Assembly (NCBI GenBank): GCA_001782805.1
Contig: MFPT01000019.1
Coordinates: 1 to 64,000 of the forward strand
Length of the DNA stretch: 64,000 nt
Direction: 5' to 3'
From: Candidatus Magasanikbacteria bacterium RIFCSPHIGHO2_01_FULL_41_23
GTDB taxonomy: Bacteria > Patescibacteria > ABY1 > Magasanikbacterales > UBA922
The notes under the pieces are model-generated. The model made no database searches. It saw nothing but the letters and a program-made list of their open reading frames with translations, and was not told the origin of the DNA. A program made the position numbers and the translations under genes. Position 1 is the stretch's first letter. Each line of letters begins with the position of its first letter. Positions 58,296 to 64,000 of this stretch are shown piece by piece.

Positions 58296-59126
58296 ATGCG
58301 GGTTTTTAAACAAAAAAAAATTAGACGAGTCCTTAGGCATAATTTTTCTTTTCAGAGTGGATCGGAAAAATTGGATATTAAGAAGATGACATTAAAAAAT
58401 AAATTATTTGGATTTTTAAGTATCTTGGCTTTAATCAGTATTATTGGACTTTTTATTTGGCATCCGGCATTTAAAATTAGAATTATTACCTTGACTGGAC
58501 TTGAGCGTACTGATTATGCTGAAGTTCGTCGCACAGCCGAAAACATCTTGGGCAGTCAACGATTTGGTTTTTTACCGCGCAATAATTATTTTTTAATCAA
58601 TGAATCCGAGCTTGAGGAAATTATTGTAAATAGATTTTTTTTTGAAGCGATAAAAATCACTAAGAAATTCCCCAATTCGCTATTGATCAAGGTGTATGAA
58701 CGTCAGCCAGTAGCAATTATACAGAAGGAAGATTCTCGTAGTCTGGTTGACTCCAATGCCTTAATTGTAGAAAAGCTTAGTCAGATTGATGTCACTACCT
58801 CAACAAAAAACAATTTTCCGTTATTAGTTTATTTAGATGGGATATCAAGCCAACCGGAAAAAGACAAACAATTAGTCGAAGGGGTTTTGGCTTGGAATAA
58901 TTTTATAACCAAGTCACTCAATGTGTCTGTAATTAATTATGTGATTGAAACAGAAACCAGCGGAATGATTGTTATTGAAGATGGCTGGCGTATATTGGCG
59001 AATTTTACCGAAAATCGTGAAGCGCAATTTACGGCACTCAACGCCGCGTTTAAACAAAATAATTTTAGCACAGAAGGTCTACGATATATTGATGTTCGTT
59101 ATCCGGGGAGGGCATACTGGCAATAG
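58296..59126 (+). CDS. ftsQ: cell division protein FtsQ/DivIB
   Basis: 276 residues: a basic cytoplasmic tail, one transmembrane helix (about 33-55), a POTRA domain (FKIRIITLTGLERTDYAEV onwards) and a beta domain with KFPNSLLIKVYERQPVAIIQ. It links the division ring to septal wall synthesis. It is three bases after the FemX-like gene and is the last gene of the plus-strand cluster. A GTCGCA/TGCGAC hairpin lies ten bases past the stop. Confidence 0.9.
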   Translation: MRVFKQKKIRRVLRHNFSFQSGSEKLDIKKMTLKNKLFGFLSILALISIIGLFIWHPAFKIRIITLTGLERTDYAEVRRTAENILGSQRFGFLPRNNYFLINESELEEIIVNRFFFEAIKITKKFPNSLLIKVYERQPVAIIQKEDSRSLVDSNALIVEKLSQIDVTTSTKNNFPLLVYLDGISSQPEKDKQLVEGVLAWNNFITKSLNVSVINYVIETETSGMIVIEDGWRILANFTENREAQFTALNAAFKQNNFSTEGLRYIDVRYPGRAYWQ

Positions 59127-59184
59127 AAATATACTGTCGCACAATATATCTTATGCGACGCTACAGATTAAATTAAATTATTTA

Positions 59185-59730
59185 TTAGGCCATCAATGTA
59201 CCAGAATTCTCATAAAATTTAATATACGTATCTCTGAGCAGTCGCGCATCAGTGAGCGCGTTATGTTCGGTATACTTTTCTTTATCAATATTTAAGGATT
59301 TAAAAAATTCATGTTTTCCCATAGAGTTTGGCGAATAGCCAAGGCCAAATAAAATTGAGGCAAAATCAATCGGAATCCAGTACGCGGGATGTTCCTTAGT
59401 TGAGCCGAAAAGTTCGTACCAAAAAATCGCATCAAATTGATTGACATAAGCCATCAAGTATGGCTGGCTGTCGCCAATAAAAGTGCGAATTTTTTCGCAA
59501 GCAATTTCTTTGGTAATTTTTTCTTTATTTAAATAGGGGATGACTTTTTCCTCTACCCAAGGATGGACTGTCCCCTTGTACTCTAATTCTAAATATAATT
59601 CTTCGCCTGTATATTTAATCAATCCAATGGACAACAACTCCCCTGTTTTGGCGTTAAGATCAGTGAATTCAGTGTCAAGAAAAACAATATTATCTGAGTA
59701 TGGTTTGATCGGTATATTATTCTTCTCCAT
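59185..59730 (-). CDS. DEDDh-type 3'-5' exonuclease family protein
   Basis: 181 residues. Exo I motif FLDTEFTDL (Asp and Glu), Exo II-like YVNQFDAIFWYELF (Asp), and Exo III EHNALTDARLLRDTY (His and Asp) place it with DnaQ/oligoribonuclease exonucleases. No other domain. It could process short RNA or single-stranded DNA. It lies downstream of the SOS operon on the same strand, 46 bases after the degraded polymerase gene, and may be transcribed with it. Confidence 0.82.
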   Translation of the reverse strand: MEKNNIPIKPYSDNIVFLDTEFTDLNAKTGELLSIGLIKYTGEELYLELEYKGTVHPWVEEKVIPYLNKEKITKEIACEKIRTFIGDSQPYLMAYVNQFDAIFWYELFGSTKEHPAYWIPIDFASILFGLGYSPNSMGKHEFFKSLNIDKEKYTEHNALTDARLLRDTYIKFYENSGTLMA

Positions 59731-59776
59731 ACAAAATGATAATTAAGACAATAATGTGTATGAAGAATATCAAAGT

Positions 59777-60385
59777 TTATGCATATTGACAAATGAGATT
59801 AGATTTTTGTTCGAATCTGTTATGCATCTTTTCTTCAGTAATAACGGTATAAACACTCACGCCATTTAACTCTTGCCACACATCATAATGCGGTTTGGTA
59901 AAATGTTTAATAATATATTTTTTTGGCAAAATTGCAAAATCGTAAGCGGAAAAAATGTTTAAGCGGCGCATATAATCAGCCGTGTTCGGACCCACTCCCC
60001 AAATTTTGTCGATCAGAAAGTCTCGCAAATATTCAGGCAAATCCTTTTGCGTAATAATACCCACGCCGTTTGGCTGATTGGTTGTTGAAGCCAATTTTGC
60101 CAATACTTTTGTCGGCGCCAAACCCACGGAAATCGTAATGCCTAATTCTTTTTTAACCGTTTGCCGAATTTTTTCCGCAATGTCTTCGTAACTGTTGAAT
60201 ATTGTTTCCAAACCGGTAATATCCAAAAATCTTTCATCATTATTATATTCTTCCACCATATTCGTAAAACGACGTAAAATTGCGAGAAGTCGTCGCCGTT
60301 CTGCTTGAGCTTGTTCAAACCGAGCAAAACAGGAATCGGCTTGGATGTGCACAATAGCTTGGGGAAATAATGTATTGTTAAACAT
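59777..60385 (-). pseudogene. degraded Y-family DNA polymerase (UmuC/DinB-like)
   Basis: 202 residues. The start MFNNTLFPQAIVHIQADSCF matches the UmuC-like opening, but the first catalytic Asp of the IDAD motif is Gln. About 75 residues of fingers and palm are missing between EQAQ and AERRRLLAILRRFTNMVEEY. The second catalytic segment reads NNDERFLDITGLE, after which SVGLAPTKVLAKLAS and IWGVGPNTADYMRRL (thumb, HhH) are well kept. The little-finger domain is absent; the frame ends after about 20 unrelated residues. It overlaps lexA by eight bases, the UmuD-UmuC arrangement. It is likely non-functional as a polymerase. Confidence 0.8.
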
Positions 60386-60959
60386 ATTTGCGAATAACAC
60401 TGGATACAACTCCGGCAATGTGTAATTCTTGGCGCGGATGAATATCAGGATAATTTTTGTTGGCCGGACGCAGGATTGTGCGCTCACCGCGTTTAATATA
60501 GTATTTCATGGTCCAATCATGGTCTACTTCGGCCACTACAATGTCTCCGGTTTTTGGATTACGCTTGCGATCGACAATTACCATGTCTCCTTGCATTATT
60601 CCGGCATCAATCATGGAATCCCCCGAAACCGTGAGCATATAACTGGATTCAGGATGTTCAATTAACCAGCGATCCAAACTCACAGTACTTGTCTCGACTT
60701 CTTCTTCGGCTGTAGTGGGAAATCCGGCCTGTACTGTTCCCAATACTCTTAATCCGTATAATCGTTCCGTGGGCATTAACTTTCCCGTACTTCCTTTCTC
60801 CAGTATCCCCTCTTCAATAAATTTTTGGACGTATCTGTGTAATGATCCCTTTGATTTGAGGTCAAACAGTTTGACCATTTCATCGTACGTTGGCAGGTGC
60901 TTAAATTTATGAAAGTAATTAATTAATTTTTTCTTGCGAGCGTCGTAGGTATGGCTCAT
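60378..60959 (-). CDS. lexA: LexA-like self-cleaving repressor
   Basis: 193 residues. N-terminal winged helix (LPTYDEMVKLFDLKSKGSLHRYVQ-type recognition helix within 22-50), hinge with the Ala78-Gly79 cleavage site in TVQAGFPT, and an S24 peptidase domain with the nucleophile S115 (SGDSMIDAG) and the general base K152 (TMKYYIK). It should repress SOS genes until RecA-ssDNA triggers self-cleavage. UmuD is an alternative, but the intact DNA-binding domain favours LexA. It sits in one operon with the Bro-N gene upstream (gap of nine bases) and the polymerase remnant downstream. Confidence 0.93.
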   Translation of the reverse strand: MSHTYDARKKKLINYFHKFKHLPTYDEMVKLFDLKSKGSLHRYVQKFIEEGILEKGSTGKLMPTERLYGLRVLGTVQAGFPTTAEEEVETSTVSLDRWLIEHPESSYMLTVSGDSMIDAGIMQGDMVIVDRKRNPKTGDIVVAEVDHDWTMKYYIKRGERTILRPANKNYPDIHPRQELHIAGVVSSVIRKYV

Positions 60960-60968
60960 ATAATGGAA

Positions 60969-61799
60969 TCATATATTTAACAAATTTTTATCATTATTTG
61001 GAGTAATTACTTTTTTGCCAGTTTTATTTTCAATACTTTTACGGGCATCGCCAGCAATTTTTCCTCCGGTTCTGGCCACTTCCTTATTTTCTTGAAAAGT
61101 TTCCGGATTTTTAGTTTTTGAGATTTCTGTGGTGGCGGTCTCGGCTAACATGTTCAGTACTAGCTCTAAATTCGTCATGTTGTCGCGTAAATTTTCTTTA
61201 GTTAGACCCTTTAATTTTTTATAATTTTTAGTTTTAATTCCAGTCCAGGCTTTGGTTATCTCATCAGTCAAAATAGCAAATTGAAAACCTTCCTTTATCC
61301 CTCTTTTCTCCCATTCATTAGTTAAATCTTTTCTAACCTCAATACTCTTTAGTCTTTGGTTGATCCATTCCGAACCGTATCCTTTTTGAGCATAAATTCT
61401 GAGTGCGCGATTTATACTTAGCTCTGGGTCAGCTATTTCTTCCAGTCTTTCATAACCCACTTGAGCGAGCCAAAGTTTGAAAGGTTCGGCTTTTGGAGAT
61501 GGAATTGACTGGATAATGCGGAGAATTGTTTCTGTATCGGCTGCGTCAGTTAACCGGCTTTTTCCATCCTGAGCAATCATTTTCAACTGGTTACATTTTG
61601 TAACCGTTTGACTTCCTTCTCCCCTTAACCTGTTTTTAAGAACTTTCCAATAGTTTCGAGCTAATTGAAAATCGAGCTGTTCAGTCAGAATCTGAATAAC
61701 ATCGACCACTGAAAAATACCACAGCTCTCTGGAGTCATCCCAAAGCCGACGGATTTGTTTGCCTTCAAATAAAGCAACTTTAGTATTTTTTGTTTCCAT
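60969..61799 (-). CDS. Bro-N domain protein, DinD-like
   Basis: 276 residues. N-terminal Bro-N domain (IRRLWDDSRELWYFSVVDVIQIL), conserved SIPSPKAEPFKLWLAQVGYERLEEI and QKGYGSEWINQRLKSIEVRK, and a C-terminal ENLRDNMTNLELVLNMLAE. This is the pattern of DNA-damage-inducible protein D and phage-antirepressor-like proteins; DinD of E. coli modulates RecA filaments. Here it is the first gene of an operon with lexA and starts behind a promoter that holds a LexA operator, supporting an SOS role. Confidence 0.88.
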   Translation of the reverse strand: METKNTKVALFEGKQIRRLWDDSRELWYFSVVDVIQILTEQLDFQLARNYWKVLKNRLRGEGSQTVTKCNQLKMIAQDGKSRLTDAADTETILRIIQSIPSPKAEPFKLWLAQVGYERLEEIADPELSINRALRIYAQKGYGSEWINQRLKSIEVRKDLTNEWEKRGIKEGFQFAILTDEITKAWTGIKTKNYKKLKGLTKENLRDNMTNLELVLNMLAETATTEISKTKNPETFQENKEVARTGGKIAGDARKSIENKTGKKVITPNNDKNLLNI

Positions 61800-61838
61800 A
61801 ATTTTCTTTTAAAAAAAATATTGCAACCGGATAAAAGT

Positions 61839-61867
61839 AGTATAGAGAACATTTGTTCTCATAGCAA
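61839..61867 (-). promoter_or_regulatory. SOS promoter with LexA operator between -35 and -10
   Basis: On the minus strand TTGCTA (61867-61862), a 17-base spacer, and TATACT (61844-61839). The spacer is almost entirely the palindrome GAGAACAAATGTTCTC (61860-61845), which matches the Gram-positive LexA box GAACNNNNGTTC. LexA bound here would block polymerase, giving autoregulation of the Bro-N - lexA operon. Confidence 0.85.
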
Positions 61868-61902
61868 GAGAAGTTGTGTGGATAACTTTTTAATTAATAC
61901 CT

Positions 61903-61920
61903 CCCCGATTGGCTTCGGGG
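61903..61920. repeat. palindrome CCCCGATTGGCTTCGGGG
   Basis: Stem CCCCGA/TCGGGG in the gap between the Bro-N promoter and the metalloprotease gene. No T-run on either strand directly follows, so terminator function is doubtful; it resembles the small palindromic repeats elsewhere. Confidence 0.5.
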
Positions 61921-61933
61921 TAAAAGAAATTCA

Positions 61934-63034
61934 TTATGTTGGAAATAAAAATTCCGTGTTAATGGAAAAAATTGCCTGCAATTCAGAAGAAATTTCAGGA
62001 GTATTATTTAGGACATCCGGTTTATATGTTTTAACAAATTTTAACAATTTGTTTTTAAATATTTCATTCGTAGAGAGTTTCTCCCAAAATAATTTAATTT
62101 TTGCATACGCCGCAGATAAAGATCTTTCTGTACCAAGAACTGCACCTACTGCCATTGATAATTCATCGATAATACCCTGCAGTGAAACATCGTGGTCTTG
62201 TTCAATCATTCTCTTCGACAAGATAAAGGCTTGGAGTCGATAGAACAATTCTTTAGCTAATAATTTACCTTCTTCGGTATCGCTTGCTACTTTTTGGTGG
62301 TTTCCAGAATCTATAATCGAATAAATTCCTGAGTCAATATTTACAAAAGAAGTACGCCCGCCATCAGCACCTTCTAAAACATCAAAATACATACTATGCA
62401 ACTCATCCAGATATGCAAGTTGTCGATGGATTTCAGGATTCATTTTGTCGCCATCGATGTTTCTGACGCTTGATTGCGTAGTTTTCGCTCCGTGTTCTCT
62501 GTCAATTGCTGTGACTAATCCGTGTCTTAATTCGTGTCTAGCAATATTTTGCTCCCATTCTGGATGGAATGTACCATCTAAAAAATTATATGTATTTCTA
62601 ATGTCAACGAAGCATATATTTTTTTCAGAATCATAGACTCCAGCATAATTACCCAGTTTACCGTGGCTTGAGACAGTTCTTAGATCCTTGCAACCATCTG
62701 GAATTTTAATTTCAGCATTGTATATAACAAGAAGTATGCCATTAAAACATGTGGCATCAATCACCCCTTCTTTAGCTTTCCATAATAAAACATCGTTAGA
62801 TGTAGCTTCAGCGTGTGGGAAAACAATTTTACCGTCTGATTGAAATTTTAATTCTCTTATCTGCCGTTCTTTTTCTAAAAATTGCATTTGCTCAGGATTC
62901 AGTAATGATTCTATGATTTTTTTTGAATCTAAAAATAGATCGTTTTCAATTTTTGTGACTTTGGAGCAATCACTAGCACAGGCGTGTAACGGCTGATTAT
63001 GAATTGGACAAATATTTTCTTCTTGTTCACTCAT
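61934..63034 (-). CDS. putative zinc metalloprotease-like protein of unknown family
   Basis: 366 residues. The N-terminus has a small Cys/His cluster (ICPIHNQPLHACASDC) that may bind zinc. At 167-171 the sequence ARHELRHGLV is an H-E-x-x-H motif, as in many zinc metallopeptidases, followed by predicted helices with several acidic residues (LDELHSMYFDVLEG) that could give the third ligand. No signal peptide is seen, so it is probably cytoplasmic. ATG 63034 preferred to TTG 63049. It is outside the SOS operon. I do not recognise the family. Confidence 0.6.
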   Translation of the reverse strand: MSEQEENICPIHNQPLHACASDCSKVTKIENDLFLDSKKIIESLLNPEQMQFLEKERQIRELKFQSDGKIVFPHAEATSNDVLLWKAKEGVIDATCFNGILLVIYNAEIKIPDGCKDLRTVSSHGKLGNYAGVYDSEKNICFVDIRNTYNFLDGTFHPEWEQNIARHELRHGLVTAIDREHGAKTTQSSVRNIDGDKMNPEIHRQLAYLDELHSMYFDVLEGADGGRTSFVNIDSGIYSIIDSGNHQKVASDTEEGKLLAKELFYRLQAFILSKRMIEQDHDVSLQGIIDELSMAVGAVLGTERSLSAAYAKIKLFWEKLSTNEIFKNKLLKFVKTYKPDVLNNTPEISSELQAIFSINTEFLFPT

Positions 63035-63086
63035 AATAAAATTTATCAAACTATCTATTCGTGATCTTTTTACAATATAAAAAAAT

Positions 63087-64000
63087 CTATTTCAAATATC
63101 CCAACGGATCAACCGGAATGCCATTTTTGCGCACTTCAAAATGTAAGTGTTGGCCAGTGGTGAATGGTCCGGCTCCGACTGTGCCCGGTGTGGCGCCGGA
63201 ATAACCAATAATATCGCCCCGAGTGACAAATTCTTCTTCAGACACATTAAGCGCGCTCAAATGTCCGTACACTGTGGAAATACCATTGGAGTGGACAATC
63301 ATAATATAACTGTAGCAGGCGGCAGTAGTGCACTTTTTGGCTCGAGCAATGTAGCCTGAGGCCGCGGCTTTGACTGCTGTGCCATGTGATGCCACCAAAT
63401 CAATCGCGTTATGTTCAAAAACTTGGCGATATGGATAGGTTACATCGTGAAAATACGCAGTGATCCGACGACTGCTGACAGGCCAAGATAATTCGCCTGA
63501 ATCAACATCAAATTTTTCCGGTTTCTTTTTCTGCTGTTCAGCCAATTTTTTACGGACTTGAGTTTCAATCCCGCCGATTTCATTTTCCGTCTGTTGATAC
63601 TGTGCTTTCAGTGAATTGACCAAAGTTTTATATTTTTGCTCTGAGGCTTGAGTTTCGGATAACAGCTCTTGTTTATAATTAATTTGACTCCGAAGTTCCA
63701 GTTTTTTATCTTCCAGTTCAGTGCGTATTTCCTGATAATCTTGCTTAGTTTCTTTGGTGGTTTGATGTTTGACTTCCAAATCAGCTTTGGCCAAACGTAA
63801 TGTTTTGGCGGTTTTACCTAAATTGTGTTCCAATGTTTGTACATAATTAACGCGATCGTAAAAATCAGACAGCGAGGAATAGACGGTCATAATTTCAATC
63901 ATTTTTTTACCATCTTCACGCCGTAATTCACGAATCAATTCAGCCAATATGCGCTTTTGCCGTTCGATAATTTTTGTTTTTTCGGCGATTGATAATTGTA
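63087..64000 (-). CDS. M23-family peptidoglycan endopeptidase (5' end outside window)
   Basis: Partial; the frame is open to the window end, at least 303 residues. The N-terminal part is a long coiled coil with repeated heptads (about the first 170 residues), as in EnvC/NlpD-type amidase activators. The C-terminal M23 (LytM) domain shows HNAIDLVASHGTAV (first metal His and Asp), STVYGHLSAL and the HxH motif HLHFEVRKNG. A Cys pair lies near KKCTTAACYSY. All metal ligands seem present, so the enzyme should be active. It probably cuts or controls cutting of the wall outside the membrane. Confidence 0.9.
   Translation of the reverse strand, partial: QLSIAEKTKIIERQKRILAELIRELRREDGKKMIEIMTVYSSLSDFYDRVNYVQTLEHNLGKTAKTLRLAKADLEVKHQTTKETKQDYQEIRTELEDKKLELRSQINYKQELLSETQASEQKYKTLVNSLKAQYQQTENEIGGIETQVRKKLAEQQKKKPEKFDVDSGELSWPVSSRRITAYFHDVTYPYRQVFEHNAIDLVASHGTAVKAAASGYIARAKKCTTAACYSYIMIVHSNGISTVYGHLSALNVSEEEFVTRGDIIGYSGATPGTVGAGPFTTGQHLHFEVRKNGIPVDPLGYLK

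Noticed and set aside
60386..60487. Extended start of the Y-family polymerase at 60487
   Set aside because: The extension lies inside lexA and has no similarity; the family start MFNNTLFPQAIVHI is at 60385, eight bases before the lexA end.

Overview
The window looks like a chromosomal segment of a Candidate Phyla Radiation (Patescibacteria) bacterium, most likely of the Parcubacteria lineage. This is an inference from gene content: AT-rich DNA, densely packed and often overlapping genes, an RNase Y/HU/T4P/ComEC/MreBCD core without biosynthetic operons, split or shortened housekeeping proteins, few Shine-Dalgarno sites, and a secreted C-terminal domain that I associate with this group. TGA acts as a stop (for example in ppa and atpF), so the TGA=Gly code of Gracilibacteria/Absconditabacteria does not apply.

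Layout. 1-2.3 kb: HU, two tRNAs and RNase Y. 2.6-9.9 kb: methyltransferase, pyrophosphatase, IF-2, thioredoxin, glutamate dehydrogenase, an ECF-like sigma factor and an IMPase-family phosphatase. 10-12.9 kb: leucyl-tRNA synthetase carrying an inserted Nudix domain. 13-17.2 kb: a small unknown operon, MsrB, MsrA, and ComEC split into a membrane gene and a metallo-beta-lactamase gene. 17.2-21.4 kb: a calcium-binding surface protein and type IV pilus genes (pilM, an altered receiver protein, pilin, prepilin peptidase). 21.4-24.9 kb: P-type ATPase and a TerC/DUF475 membrane protein. 24.9-33.7 kb: a complete F-type ATP synthase operon (I-B-E-F-H-A-G-D-C), interrupted by a secreted-protein gene and two hairpin elements. 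33.7-43.2 kb: a 39-residue Cys-rich protein, ABC exporter, TypA, zinc-ribbon protein, RRM protein, helicase-nuclease, a FAM173-like methyltransferase and a DciA-like protein. 43.2-53.6 kb: ProRS, MreB-MreC-MreD-PBP2, GreA, LysRS, RibL-like enzyme, an RdgB-Nudix fusion and SerRS. 53.6-59.1 kb: an envelope operon (hydrolase, membrane Mur ligase, DegT aminotransferase, FemX-like transferase, FtsQ). 59.2-64 kb, minus strand: DEDD exonuclease, an SOS operon (Bro-N/DinD - LexA - degraded Y-family polymerase), a putative HExxH metalloprotease and an M23 peptidase cut by the window end.

How the genes work together. Growth and shape genes (MreBCD, PBP2, Mur ligase, FemX, FtsQ, M23) cluster with translation genes. 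ComEC plus the type IV pilus genes point to DNA uptake. The ATP synthase has a proton-type c ring by its residues. The SOS operon is headed by a Gram-positive-type LexA palindrome lying exactly between its -35 and -10.

The most unusual content is non-coding or inserted. Two families of structured hairpin elements (family A, about 150 bp, three copies; family B, 86-109 bp, three copies) keep internal motifs while their stems change on both sides, as expected for structured RNA. Several elements start at or on a stop codon. A palindromic repeat (core TTCGACAAGCTCAGG) has entered conserved proteins in frame: LeuRS, TypA (two sites), SerRS, AtpH, the helicase and the pilin leader. No CRISPR array, IS transposase or prophage was seen.
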